Notes: generated from the letters alone by a model not told the origin. Shown: positions 18,463 through 27,111, counted from the first letter of the stretch. The stretch: DNA of 64,000 nt from Aquimarina sp. AU474 (GCF_900312815.1 NZ_OMPE01000007.1:558001-622000); one strand, 5' to 3'. Numbers and translations are program-made.

Positions 18463-18924
18463 TTAATCTTCAAGAGGTTTTCCATACTCACAACTTCCAG
18501 ACAAACCTCTAGAATACCCCATTCTGGATGTAATATCCATAACCAGATATACTTTGTTTTTTATAAGAATTGAGGCATAGTCCTTGTGCCAATGAATAGA
18601 GATATCTTTTTTCTTCAGGTTTTTAATATACCCACAAGAATTAATATATTTTTTAGGTAGTGCTTTATCTTTATTTGTATTCTCGTTTACCTTTATAGTT
18701 GATAATTTAGGATTAATCACAGTACACAAAAACCCATTAAAATCAATTCCTTTTTTATCCAACCTAAGCATGTATACCCATACATTAAAGGCATCTTCTT
18801 CGATCATAAGAGTTCTTCCTGAAATAGCATCAGAAGATGTTAGAAAAATTTTATCACTACGCTTTAGTGATTTTTCTTTAGCAGCAAACAATCCATTAAT
18901 CATGGACAATATTAGGGTTTTCAT
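18463..18924 (-). CDS. hypothetical protein (153 aa)
   Basis: A 153-residue protein I cannot place. The N-terminus MKTLILSMINGLFAA is moderately hydrophobic but lacks a clear cleavage site. The rest is Lys-rich with beta strands (IMIEEDAFNVWVYMLRLDKKG, YASILIKNKVYLVMDITS) and ends in a motif SRGLSGSCEYGKPLED that looks conserved because of its Gly/Cys content. Two other Cys occur (FLCTVI, NSCGYI). It stands alone with a terminator after it, and a palindrome GGGGCAAATACCCC lies about 210 bases upstream. No function can be given. Confidence 0.6.
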   Translation of the reverse strand: MKTLILSMINGLFAAKEKSLKRSDKIFLTSSDAISGRTLMIEEDAFNVWVYMLRLDKKGIDFNGFLCTVINPKLSTIKVNENTNKDKALPKKYINSCGYIKNLKKKDISIHWHKDYASILIKNKVYLVMDITSRMGYSRGLSGSCEYGKPLED

Positions 18925-19263
18925 TAAATCTACTTACTTTGGAGGCTTTTTGTTTTTTTACAACATAGATTCTTCAATTCATTATAATATCTTTTGATAG
19001 CACAATTTTATCTAAAGAATTGAGTCTTCTAATATCCCGTTCATGAAGCTTAAAATTTTGTTAAAGCTTATGAATCAGCTAACATAGGTATTTATTTCAA
19101 TAAATCTTTGAGGTTTTCCCTAGGTTTTCGAGGGGCAAATACCCCTTTTTTTCAAAATCATCACAAATTGTCTTTATTTAGGAGAAAAAACACATGATAT
19201 GCTCATAAATACCTTAAAAAGGTTGTAGAAAATATTAACATTTTTAAATAAAGGTGACTCTAT
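18925..19263. other. gene-free region with palindrome GGGGCAAATACCCC
   Basis: This 339-base stretch is the upstream region of the 153-aa gene and the tail of the ECF42 gene. It holds the palindrome at 19132-19145, which is followed by seven T on the plus strand. Next to it are two copies of a GGTTTTC string (19111-19129). No gene is supported. Confidence 0.5.
19132..19145. promoter_or_regulatory. GGGGCAAATACCCC palindrome, second copy
   Basis: It matches the element at 17196-17209 in 13 of 14 positions and has TTTTCCCT nearby (19113-19120). It could be an operator, or a 4-pair hairpin with a T-run on the plus strand. Confidence 0.4.
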
Positions 19264-20541
19264 TTATAATAACATTTTATCAATTTTATCTTTCAAAAAC
19301 TGTTTTTCGTGTTTTGATTGAGTAAGTGCTATAGCATCTTTATAATATAATACAGCTTCTTTATATCGTTCTAATTTTTGATAAATCTGACCTAAAATCG
19401 CATGATATAGATAGTATTTCTGAAGCACTTTATCTTCACGGATTTTGTCAAAAATCCGTAATGCTTCTTTAGGTCCTTCAAGTTGCAATATTACCAAACA
19501 CTTATTTAAAAAAACTATTGGATCATAAGAGATATCCAACATCATATTATAATATTTTAAAATTTCGGCCCAATTTGTATCGTCATAGGTTTTAGCATCA
19601 CAATGTTGATAGGCAATCGCAGCTTCAATATGATATGTTGAAAGTTCGTTCCCAAAAGACGCTCTGTTAAGATATTGTTCACCAGAATTAATTAAATCGA
19701 CATCCCATTGCGTTCTATCTTGTTTATGTAAAAGGATAAGTTCTCCTTTTGGGCCAAGTCTACTATCTACCCTAGCGGCATGAAAACACATCAAAGCCAT
19801 TAGCGCAAATACTTTAGGTAACCTTGTTCTATCTTCGGATAATAATGAGTGACATAACAGCATGGCTTGACTTATTAAGTCTTTCCTAATTAATTGATCA
19901 TCATGCGTAGAATTATAACCTTCGTTAAACATAAGGTAAATAGCACTCAATACTGTATTACTTCTGGTTATAATTTCTACAGAGTTGGGGATTACTGGCC
20001 GTATTTTATGCTTACGGAAATATTCTTTGGTACGATACAATCGTTTTGAAATAGTTTCTTCGTTGGTAAGAAATGATTTCGCAACCTCTTTTGTGCTAAA
20101 ACCACAAAGGGATTTTAGAATAAATGTTATTTGATTTTCTTGCGATATTTTGGGATGACAGCAGGCAAACATCATACCCAAAAAATCATCTTTAACACTA
20201 TCCTCTTGCCAATAATTATCCATCGTAACACCAAGAGTATAGCTTGAGGTAAGTAGTTGTTTTTCAGGATCAGAAAAATCTATGAGTTGACTATGCTTAT
20301 TACGTCGTATAACATCAATAGCTTTATTTTTGGCAGTTCTATAAAGCCATGCTCTTGGATTATCAGGCATACCTCTATATTTCCAAGTTTCTAAAGCTTT
20401 TACTAATGCATCTTGAACTACATCTTCTGCCAATTCAATATTCTCTGTACCAAATATTTTAATTAAAACAGAAACCATCTTTCCTGACTCTTGTCTGAAG
20501 AGATGGTTAACTGTATTTTTTATATGATCATCATTTTCCAA
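19264..20541 (-). CDS. ECF sigma factor of the ECF42 type (SigJ-like, TPR tail)
   Basis: A 425-residue RNA polymerase sigma factor with region 2 (about residues 15-85, including DVVQDALVKALETWKY and PRAWLYRTAKNKAIDVIRR), region 4 (about 125-180) and a long C-terminal helical extension with TPR-like units (about 190-425). This layout and the neighbouring DGPF/YCII genes are the hallmark of group ECF42, which has no anti-sigma gene and is thought to be controlled through its own C-terminal extension. The start is TTG (no in-frame ATG nearby), 15 bases after the stop of the upstream YCII gene, so it is the last gene of that operon. Confidence 0.92.
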   Translation of the reverse strand: MENDDHIKNTVNHLFRQESGKMVSVLIKIFGTENIELAEDVVQDALVKALETWKYRGMPDNPRAWLYRTAKNKAIDVIRRNKHSQLIDFSDPEKQLLTSSYTLGVTMDNYWQEDSVKDDFLGMMFACCHPKISQENQITFILKSLCGFSTKEVAKSFLTNEETISKRLYRTKEYFRKHKIRPVIPNSVEIITRSNTVLSAIYLMFNEGYNSTHDDQLIRKDLISQAMLLCHSLLSEDRTRLPKVFALMALMCFHAARVDSRLGPKGELILLHKQDRTQWDVDLINSGEQYLNRASFGNELSTYHIEAAIAYQHCDAKTYDDTNWAEILKYYNMMLDISYDPIVFLNKCLVILQLEGPKEALRIFDKIREDKVLQKYYLYHAILGQIYQKLERYKEAVLYYKDAIALTQSKHEKQFLKDKIDKMLL

Positions 20542-20556
20542 ATATGAAAAGAGGGT

Positions 20557-20898
20557 TTACATGGGACTTATTTCTCTTACCTCAACACTACACCCATATT
20601 CGAATCCAGGACAATTCTTTGTAATTTCCGCTGCATGATCTAATGATTCTGCTTTAATAAGAAGATATCCTCCTACCAGCTCTTTACCTTCAGCAAGAGG
20701 CCTATCAATTATTTTTTTTCCTCTTTCAAAAAGCGTTTTACCTTCATTCATAAGTGGTTGTCCTCCCACAAGTTTATCGTCTTGTGCTAATCCACCCATC
20801 CATTGTTGCCAATGTTGCATGTGTTTTTGCATTTCTTCTGGTGATCTAGTACCACTTATATCATGCCCGCCTCTAATTATTAATAAGAATTCTTTCAT
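20557..20898 (-). CDS. YCII-related (DGPF-type) protein, copy 2
   Basis: A 113-residue dimeric alpha-beta-barrel-type protein of the YCII/DGPF family, found beside ECF42 sigma factors. The family's DGPF signature before the AEGKELVGGY block reads DRPL here (KIIDRPLAEGKELVGGYLLI), a change shared with its neighbour copy. The sequence is clearly paralogous to the gene at 20923-21270 (shared PEE.QKHMQHWQQW, EGKELVGGY, CPGF). In characterised ECF42 loci these proteins are regulated targets; their chemistry is unknown. Gap to the sigma gene is 15 bases. Confidence 0.9.
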   Translation of the reverse strand: MKEFLLIIRGGHDISGTRSPEEMQKHMQHWQQWMGGLAQDDKLVGGQPLMNEGKTLFERGKKIIDRPLAEGKELVGGYLLIKAESLDHAAEITKNCPGFEYGCSVEVREISPM

Positions 20899-20922
20899 TA
20901 TTTATTTTATAAGCATGTTAAT

Positions 20923-21270
20923 TTAATGTTCGGGCCATACTTCTCGTACTTCTACACCACTGGCATCCCAATCAAAACCGGGGCAACCTTTTGCCATTTC
21001 GGTAGCTTCTTCAAGAGAAACAGCCTTTATTCTAAGGTATCCTCCTACTAATTCTTTACCTTCAGTTAATGGGCGATCAATTACATTCTTTCCCTGATCA
21101 ACAACAGTATTACCGTTCGAATGCAACCTTTCTCCACTAACGAATTTACCTTGTTCTGCAATTTCGCCAATCCATTGTTGCCAATGTTGCATGTGTTTTT
21201 GTTGTTCTTCGGGAGATTTGGTATGCCAAATTTCATCTCCTCCTCTAAAAAGAAACATAAATTCTTTCAT
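20923..21270 (-). CDS. YCII-related (DGPF-type) protein, copy 1
   Basis: A 115-residue YCII/DGPF family protein. The ATG at 21270 is chosen because it gives the MKEFMFLFRGG start that aligns with the paralogue at 20557-20898; eight extra codons upstream are unlikely. It has the same DRPL variant (VIDRPLTEGKELVGGY) and the same HMQHWQQW helix, and ends VEVREVWPEH. It precedes the second copy by 24 bases in a probable operon of AHSA1-like protein, two YCII proteins and the ECF42 sigma factor. A tandem duplication is the simplest origin. Confidence 0.9.
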   Translation of the reverse strand: MKEFMFLFRGGDEIWHTKSPEEQQKHMQHWQQWIGEIAEQGKFVSGERLHSNGNTVVDQGKNVIDRPLTEGKELVGGYLRIKAVSLEEATEMAKGCPGFDWDASGVEVREVWPEH

Positions 21271-21347
21271 GTTTTTGTTTTTTTGGTTATACATTTTTAT
21301 ACTACTAGGACGAACTGATTGTTCTTATTTGGACACAAATAACAAAT

Positions 21348-21782
21348 TTATTTATATTCTAGGCTTCCGAAAGCCACTCCTTTTCCTGTTTCGCAGTACT
21401 GGCGAAGGCTTAACAAATACCTTCCCCAACTAAAATTACAAATACCATAGAACTCATTTTGCTCTTTCCAACCATTATGTGAAAATCGTACTCGAGTTTT
21501 CCCATCGTTATCATCCAACAAAAAGACAAACGTATTACTCTCCCATCCATGATGACTGGCAATACATTTCCATTCAATTTCTTGATTTACTTCTAATTTT
21601 GTTATTTCCATTTTTGGGCCCACGGTTTCTCCAAAATCAAATTGAATAGTTCCTCCCAAATGTGTTTCTCCTTTGGTTTGTATAGTCCACCAGTTAGATA
21701 AACCCTCAATAGAAGAAATAGCTTTAAATACGACTTGTTTCGGAGCATCTATGTGAAAAAGATGCTTAATAGAATATTGCAT
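21348..21782 (-). CDS. AHSA1/SRPBCC-family protein
   Basis: A 144-residue activator-of-Hsp90-like SRPBCC protein: SIKHLFHIDAPKQVVFKAIS at the N-terminus, SNWWTIQTKGETHLGGTIQF in the middle and a C-terminal helix SWGRYLLSLRQYCETG. Such proteins bind hydrophobic ligands and are frequent companions of ECF42/YCII gene sets. The ATG at 21782 (MQYSIKHLF) is preferred, although another ATG at 21800 is in frame. It precedes the first YCII gene by 77 bases on the same strand. Ligand and role are unknown. Confidence 0.85.
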   Translation of the reverse strand: MQYSIKHLFHIDAPKQVVFKAISSIEGLSNWWTIQTKGETHLGGTIQFDFGETVGPKMEITKLEVNQEIEWKCIASHHGWESNTFVFLLDDNDGKTRVRFSHNGWKEQNEFYGICNFSWGRYLLSLRQYCETGKGVAFGSLEYK

Positions 21783-21968
21783 AATGTATGTTTTTAGCAT
21801 TATGACGAAGGTCGTTTTAATATTAGGACATTATTTAACACCTATATAAGAAACCTTTACTCCTTTATTAAGGTATCCCTATTAAAGAAGTTGGTAAAGT
21901 TATTATGAAAACAAAAAATATAATAGAAATATAATCCTCAAAAGCAGACCACTTTCAAAATGTAATCA

Positions 21969-22355
21969 TTACTCTTTAAATCTAGTGTATGGAAGTTTCA
22001 TTTCTTTCATTGTCAATGTTAAGGTATCTTCATATAATTCAAAATCCACGCACATTTCTGTCCCACCTTGTTTTTGATTAGCTTTTAAACAAAGTTTATT
22101 ATCCTTTACAGACCAATATCGTTCTGAAGGTTCGCCTATAGATTTTTCTACTGCTACACCATTTGATTTTAACTCTATATATGTTTCATCATCTCCATCC
22201 ATCATCCATTTACCTACTAACTTTTCTGGGTTTTCCTGATCAAAAAAAAGTGTAGTATTTATAGAGAAACTGGTTTCTTTTGTAACCGTAGTTGCAAAGG
22301 TTGTTAACGTTGAAAATAAGATAAAAATAACAGTAAGGAAACATTTTGATTGCAT
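21969..22355 (-). CDS. exported lipocalin-like small protein
   Basis: A 128-residue secreted protein with a signal peptide (cleavage near residue 21, TTFAT). The mature part contains KLVGKWMMDGDDETYIELKSNG and later EDTLTLTMKEMKLPYTRF, which recall the lipocalin-like/META-type barrels of Bacteroidota. Two Cys (KLCLKANQ, EMCVDF) may form a disulfide in the periplasm. It lies in a row of small minus-strand genes of mixed function (DinB, YdeI, SnoaL-like), each with its own spacing. Identity rests on pattern only. Confidence 0.65.
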   Translation of the reverse strand: MQSKCFLTVIFILFSTLTTFATTVTKETSFSINTTLFFDQENPEKLVGKWMMDGDDETYIELKSNGVAVEKSIGEPSERYWSVKDNKLCLKANQKQGGTEMCVDFELYEDTLTLTMKEMKLPYTRFKE

Positions 22356-22408
22356 GATGAATGTATTTAAGGAACTATAAATTTAACATTTTTTTGTGTA
22401 TTGTTACA

Positions 22409-22942
22409 TTACAATGCCCTAAAATATTTTTCTTTAATCACTGATATGTGATGCAATTCATGACCGAGAATATGATATCCCAGTGCTCTAACACTCGTTT
22501 TATTATGGTTTGCTGTACCTATTCTCGATAATGCCTCATTAGACAATCCATTAAATAGGGCTATGGTAGCCAGTCTAACCGCCCGATACTCCTCAATAAT
22601 ACTTGTAACAGGTCTTGCGGCAATGTCTGCATGTTTTATATAATGTTCTTCTTCAAAACCTGGCAGCTGGGTCTGATCATTTCTCGCAAAAGTAAGTGCT
22701 CGGTAAGCATATATCCTTTCATCATCTATGACATGTACTAACACCTCTTTTACAGACCATTTATTTGTCGCATACCTTATATCCAGTTCTTTTTGAGTTA
22801 AAGACTTTATAAACTCTATTGTTGTCGTTAAAGTTGTGTTTAATTGTTCTATTAAACTACCATCTTTTTTAACATAATTCATATACATTTCTGCATATTC
22901 GGGGTATTCGTTTTTTGAAGGATAAGTGATTGTTCTATTCAT
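22409..22942 (-). CDS. DinB-family protein
   Basis: A 177-residue four-helix-bundle protein of the DinB superfamily. The metal-binding histidines typical of the family are seen in KEVLVHVIDDERIYAYR and near the C-terminus in GYHILGHELHHISVIKE. Members are damage- or thiol-related enzymes (some transfer bacillithiol or mycothiol), but many lack a known reaction. A second DinB-like gene (YfiT type) is at 56761-57291. The gene is in a row of stress-type genes between the ECF42 locus and the AraC-MGMT gene. Confidence 0.88.
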   Translation of the reverse strand: MNRTITYPSKNEYPEYAEMYMNYVKKDGSLIEQLNTTLTTTIEFIKSLTQKELDIRYATNKWSVKEVLVHVIDDERIYAYRALTFARNDQTQLPGFEEEHYIKHADIAARPVTSIIEEYRAVRLATIALFNGLSNEALSRIGTANHNKTSVRALGYHILGHELHHISVIKEKYFRAL

Positions 22943-23040
22943 TTATATTAAGCTAAATGTTTACGATGACCTAGTAATTCTTTATACGGCAAAATGCTTA
23001 GCACTGCATATTATTTTGCTTAAAAAGATGTCCTAAATAA

Positions 23041-23616
23041 TTAATAATATTTATCAATCCCTCCAAAACCTTTAATTATTTTCCCCTCAGAAGTTTTTGT
23101 TATAAAATTCTTTAATCTTTTTTGAAATTCTTCTGGACGTTTACGCGCCGCATCGATATATGCAATACGTATTCTTCGATAAGGTGCAGATAATCTTTTG
23201 TATTTATCCCAAACCATTGAATCCTTTTTTATATTATCCAAAATATCATGCGGAAACACAAATCTTTGCTGTACTATATCCAATACCGTTTGATAGATCG
23301 AATGATGAATCATACCCTCATGTATCAGCCAGCTTAACCGTTCCCTATTTGCTTGAGAATAACTACTTTTAGGTTTTCTAATCGAAAATCTTTGTATGGT
23401 ATGTTCTTGATCTAATGTTTTAATAATACTATCTATCCATCCAAAACATAATGCTTCTTCTACTGCATCGTTATAAACAATACGTGGTTTGGCAGAAGAT
23501 TTTTTAGGGTAAATTAACCAAACTTCAGTTTTTAGTTCAAAATTTTCCTCTAACCATTTTCTCCATTCGTTTCTATTATCAAAGTATACTGTTTCTAAAG
23601 TTTCTAATGAGCGCAT
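23041..23616 (-). CDS. YdeI/OmpD-associated family protein
   Basis: A 191-residue protein with the features of the YdeI/OmpD-associated (bacteriocin-protection) family: EWRKWLEENFELKTEVWLIYPKK near the start, then VEEALCFGWIDSIIKTLD and the basic RFSIRKPKSSYSQANRER block, with a helical C-terminus (YIDAARKRPEEFQKRLKNF). The biochemical activity of the family is not settled. The ATG at 23616 begins MRSLETLETVYFDN. It is one of the small accessory genes between DinB and the SnoaL-like gene. Confidence 0.88.
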   Translation of the reverse strand: MRSLETLETVYFDNRNEWRKWLEENFELKTEVWLIYPKKSSAKPRIVYNDAVEEALCFGWIDSIIKTLDQEHTIQRFSIRKPKSSYSQANRERLSWLIHEGMIHHSIYQTVLDIVQQRFVFPHDILDNIKKDSMVWDKYKRLSAPYRRIRIAYIDAARKRPEEFQKRLKNFITKTSEGKIIKGFGGIDKYY

Positions 23617-23655
23617 AAAAAGAAATAATAGAATATGTTTTAAAGGAGTATGTTT

Positions 23656-24072
23656 TTATTTTGTTTCGTGATTTTTTTTGAAAAAAATCTTACTTACGAT
23701 TTTCCATTCTCCATCAATTTTAAGCAAATTCATATAATCAATAAATGTAAAATTAGGGTACTCAATTTCTAATTTCGCATTGGCTGCATGACCAGTTATA
23801 TTTATGTAATCGATTTTGGTTTTACGGTTTTGCTTAGGGCCCGGTTTCATCTTTCCAAAAAACTCTAGTGCATTTACTTCCTTATATTCATCGGTTATAT
23901 ATTTCATTGTAGCAGTTTCATGAAAAGCCTTCTTTAAAGTATCGAAATCATTATTAGTACCACCGTCCAAATAATATCCTACGGCCTTCTCAATAAGTAC
24001 ATAATCAGATTCTTGAGCATTTATAAAAGTAGTTGCAAAAAGAAATAATAATAAAGTGAAGATACGTTTCAT
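23656..24072 (-). CDS. exported nuclear-transport-factor-2-like protein
   Basis: A 138-residue protein with a signal peptide (cleavage near residue 19, INAQ) and a cone-shaped NTF2/SnoaL-like fold of the 'putative lumazine-binding' type: VEKAVGYYLDGGTNNDFDTLKKAFHETATMKYI and later GEWKIVSKIFFKK. The ATG at 24072 places the signal at the N-terminus; eight more codons upstream are possible. Such proteins bind small ligands; the one here cannot be predicted. It is spaced 39 bases upstream of the YdeI gene on the same strand. Confidence 0.82.
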   Translation of the reverse strand: MKRIFTLLLFLFATTFINAQESDYVLIEKAVGYYLDGGTNNDFDTLKKAFHETATMKYITDEYKEVNALEFFGKMKPGPKQNRKTKIDYINITGHAANAKLEIEYPNFTFIDYMNLLKIDGEWKIVSKIFFKKNHETK

Positions 24073-24272
24073 TATGATTGATTTTATATTAAACATTGAT
24101 TAGGTGTTGCTCTAAAGTAGAAAAACATTTTAGAACCTATTCATAAAAAAAACTTAATCCTTTATTCTTATTTATATAATTATTGATTTATTCTTAGTCC
24201 AAAAGGTAGGGTATATATTTGGTAAAACGTTCTATAATAAAACACCCATAACTTATCTATAACGTAAATGGC

Positions 24273-24307
24273 AAAAAGGGGACACTATTTTACTGTGTCC
24301 CCTTTTT
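24273..24307 (-). terminator. terminator after the DUF1203 gene
   Basis: The arms AAAAAGGGGACAC and GTGTCCCCTTTTT pair perfectly over 13 bases. On the minus strand the hairpin follows the stop at 24333 and is bordered by a T-run. Confidence 0.92.
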
Positions 24308-24332
24308 TAATAAAAATACAGCTATCCTAAAA

Positions 24333-24812
24333 TTAAACTCTTTCTATCCTACAGATATAACAACCAGCCTCGGCATTTCTTGCGTGCAAATAGCTTATTT
24401 CAGGGTCACTATTAAATATTTCGGCAATTAAAACGTCTATATCCTTGTCTCCTACCAAACGTGTACAAATCATTTCCTGTTTTTCATTATATCCGATTAA
24501 TGTTATTGGAAAATTTTGCTTATCGGCTTTGATTTTGGGAGGAAATTGATAAACCGACGCATACGGTTTAACGTCTTTTTTATGAATAAAAATAGGGCCT
24601 AGTTGATTAAACGCATTATCAATAGTAAAAGGACTATAACTCAACAGGATTCTTTTATCTTTTCCCGGAACGAATGGCTGTAAAGAAACCCTACAAGAAC
24701 CAACGCCTGTTGCTACTTGCTCTATTATTTTATGACCAAAATCATCAACTTTTGTTTCACGAATATTCGATGCATACTCTTTTGAAATGGGAACAATTTT
24801 AAACTGGTTCAT
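24333..24812 (-). CDS. DUF1203-family protein
   Basis: A 159-residue cytoplasmic protein matching the DUF1203 pattern: a beta-rich N-terminus with SCRVSLQPFVPGKDKRILLSYSPF, the NQLGPIFIHKKDVKPY block, and a C-terminal HARNAEAGCYICRIERV with two close cysteines. No activity is known for the family. It lies 68 bases downstream of the AraC-MGMT gene on the same strand and ends at a strong terminator, so it may be co-transcribed with that repair gene. Confidence 0.85.
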   Translation of the reverse strand: MNQFKIVPISKEYASNIRETKVDDFGHKIIEQVATGVGSCRVSLQPFVPGKDKRILLSYSPFTIDNAFNQLGPIFIHKKDVKPYASVYQFPPKIKADKQNFPITLIGYNEKQEMICTRLVGDKDIDVLIAEIFNSDPEISYLHARNAEAGCYICRIERV

Positions 24813-24880
24813 TCTTGATGTTTTAAATATAATACCTCAAAAATCCATCAATTTAAAAACTCGTACCACCCAAAACTTGC

Positions 24881-25726
24881 TCAATTTTGATTTGTTTTTG
24901 CGGCTTCCCATCCAATCATTACTGTTTTTCTTGTGCTACCCCAATGATACTGACCAAATACCCCTGTTGATTGAATAACGCGATGACATGGAATTAAAAA
25001 TGCCACAGGATTATTGCCTATAGCGGTACCTACAGCCCTAGACGCTTTAGGTTTTTCAATATAGTTTGCGATGGTGCCATAACTTGTTAATCCGCCCTTA
25101 GGTATCTTAAGTAATGTATCCCAAACTTTTAATTGAAAATCTGTACCTTTTAAATGTAATTTTACTTGATCCAGTTTTCTCCAATCTTTGGTAAAAATAA
25201 AAAGTGCATTTTGCTGAATTTTATCCACTACCTGATTAAATTTAGCTTTAGGGAATTGTTGCGCCAAATTGCGAAAAGCTTTAGTTTCGTTATCGACAAA
25301 TACCATATGACAGATCCCTTTGGAGGTAGATGCCACCAAAATTTTTCCGAATGTACTTTCAGCAAAGCTATAGTTGATCGACAGATTTTGACCATCATTT
25401 TTATATTCTCCAGGTGTCATACCTTCGATTTTAACAAAAAGATCATGAAGTCTACCTGTACCAGAAAGCCCGGTCTCATATGCGGTATCAAACAATGATA
25501 TTTCTTGATTCTTCAAGATTTGTTTTGCATACTCCACACTAATGTATTGCAAAAATTTTTTAGGACTAACACCAACCCACTCTGTAAAAAGTTTCTGAAA
25601 ATGAAAAGGGCTTAGATGCACTTTTTCTGCAATTTCATCAAGATTGGGTTGATCTTTAAAATTTTGTTTAATGTAGGATATTGCTTCTGCAATTCGATAA
25701 TAATTAATTTCACTTTGTTCTACCAT
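24881..25726 (-). CDS. AraC-type regulator fused to methylguanine-DNA methyltransferase
   Basis: A 281-residue fusion: an AraC helix-turn-helix domain (about residues 8-108), a short linker, and an O6-alkylguanine-DNA alkyltransferase domain (about 120-275) with the catalytic Cys247 in IPCHRVI followed by a GQYHWGSTRK DNA-contact region. It repairs O6-methylguanine by irreversible transfer to Cys247. It resembles E. coli Ada but lacks the N-terminal zinc-binding domain that takes up methyl-phosphotriester groups, so how the AraC part is switched on is unclear. DUF1203 follows downstream. Confidence 0.95.
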   Translation of the reverse strand: MVEQSEINYYRIAEAISYIKQNFKDQPNLDEIAEKVHLSPFHFQKLFTEWVGVSPKKFLQYISVEYAKQILKNQEISLFDTAYETGLSGTGRLHDLFVKIEGMTPGEYKNDGQNLSINYSFAESTFGKILVASTSKGICHMVFVDNETKAFRNLAQQFPKAKFNQVVDKIQQNALFIFTKDWRKLDQVKLHLKGTDFQLKVWDTLLKIPKGGLTSYGTIANYIEKPKASRAVGTAIGNNPVAFLIPCHRVIQSTGVFGQYHWGSTRKTVMIGWEAAKTNQN

Positions 25727-25815
25727 TTTGTTATTACTTTAAAACGAAGTAAAAATATGCCCTATGTACAACTTTAAAAACCCAAAACTTGCTAGAAAAG
25801 GTCTTTTAGAAATTA

Positions 25816-27072
25816 CTAGTCCATCACAAAGTTAAACCCTCCCGAAAATAAACTGGCACTTAACCCTGAGTCTCGCTCGTATTGTCTAAAACGTAAGTCA
25901 ATATTTTTGAGGCCAAATTTCCAAATATGCATTTTTGCAAAAATATCGGTATAACTAATTCCAAAACCATATTGATTGGCTTCAAAATCCGATAGGTCGT
26001 AATCTGAGGTATAAAATTCGCTAGTAGATAAATGCTGATTGAAAGGTGCAAAATAATCGGCATTTGTTTGCATATAAAAACGATAACTAGGATATAATGT
26101 GAATTTATCCGTTAATTTTATTGGTATTTCAATACTTGCAGTATGGGAGTTAACCCCCCAATCATCTGTATAATATCTATAAAAAGTTCGCACGGCAAAT
26201 ATTTCATTTATATAATAATGTAATCTTCCTCCTGCTGCGATTTTAAATCTCGTATCTGGTAACCTTTCTACATCGTCACCGAGCGTAAATTCTTGAACAA
26301 CCTGATCTGCCACATCTGCAAATTGAACCCTTTGAAAAGGCGTAGATAATAAGCCATCTTGTTGAATTAAATCAAATGATAATGAGCCTTGTAGTTTTCT
26401 GGATAATATTTGAGAGAACCCTAATCCTATAGAATATGAATTCCTAGACTCGTCATTAAACGGAACAAAAGATGGGTTATCTCTTAATTCTGAAGGATAA
26501 ATAGCATTCCAAGTATCAAGATATACATTAGCTTTTATACTTAATTCTGTATTTTTTTCATTAAACAGTTTTGTATAACTACCCCCAAAACCTATTGAGA
26601 AATAATCATATTCATTTGCGATCGCCAAATTTGTTGACCAAATCGTATTGCGATCATCACTACTATGGGCATATGTTCCAACAAAAGTTGCCAAAATATC
26701 ATTCTTTGATGCCCCAGATGATTCGACAAAAGGATTTGCCGCTCCATTACCATCAAAAGGATCTACATTACTAGAAGATGCCGAAGAATAGGCAGATATA
26801 CCTGCATCAATCATTAGCACATCATCATCATTTAACGGAATGGAAACCACAATTGTAGGGGTAATATCAGTAAGTTCCTCTGTACCAACACCTCCAGTAA
26901 CAGCGGCATTATCACCATCTTGGGTATAATAACTCATTAAAAAATCCACCTCCGTAGACTCCAAAACTCTTTTTTTATAATTGGTATTATCTTCTTGTTT
27001 TTCCTGAGCAGTAGCTAATCCTACGCTTAGAATTGCGATGATAAAAATAAATTGTTTTAAAAGATATTGCAT
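25816..27072 (-). CDS. DUF3570-family outer-membrane-type protein
   Basis: A 418-residue exported protein with a signal peptide (cleavage near residue 22, LATAQ). The mature part is an even alternation of amphipathic beta strands with Tyr/Phe ends (EYDYFSIGFGGSYTKLF, VRTFYRYYTDDWG, YPSYRFYMQTNADYF) and a C-terminal SLFSGGFNFVMD aromatic end, which implies an outer-membrane barrel. The start ESTEVDFLMSYYTQDGDNAAVTGGVG is typical of DUF3570. It is the last gene of the thioredoxin-ApbE-DUF4266-DUF3570 operon; the four families often travel together, but their joint function is unknown. Confidence 0.9.
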   Translation of the reverse strand: MQYLLKQFIFIIAILSVGLATAQEKQEDNTNYKKRVLESTEVDFLMSYYTQDGDNAAVTGGVGTEELTDITPTIVVSIPLNDDDVLMIDAGISAYSSASSSNVDPFDGNGAANPFVESSGASKNDILATFVGTYAHSSDDRNTIWSTNLAIANEYDYFSIGFGGSYTKLFNEKNTELSIKANVYLDTWNAIYPSELRDNPSFVPFNDESRNSYSIGLGFSQILSRKLQGSLSFDLIQQDGLLSTPFQRVQFADVADQVVQEFTLGDDVERLPDTRFKIAAGGRLHYYINEIFAVRTFYRYYTDDWGVNSHTASIEIPIKLTDKFTLYPSYRFYMQTNADYFAPFNQHLSTSEFYTSDYDLSDFEANQYGFGISYTDIFAKMHIWKFGLKNIDLRFRQYERDSGLSASLFSGGFNFVMD

Positions 27073-27111
27073 TCTATAAATAATAACTCTTTTTAATTTT
27101 AAAATATTGAT

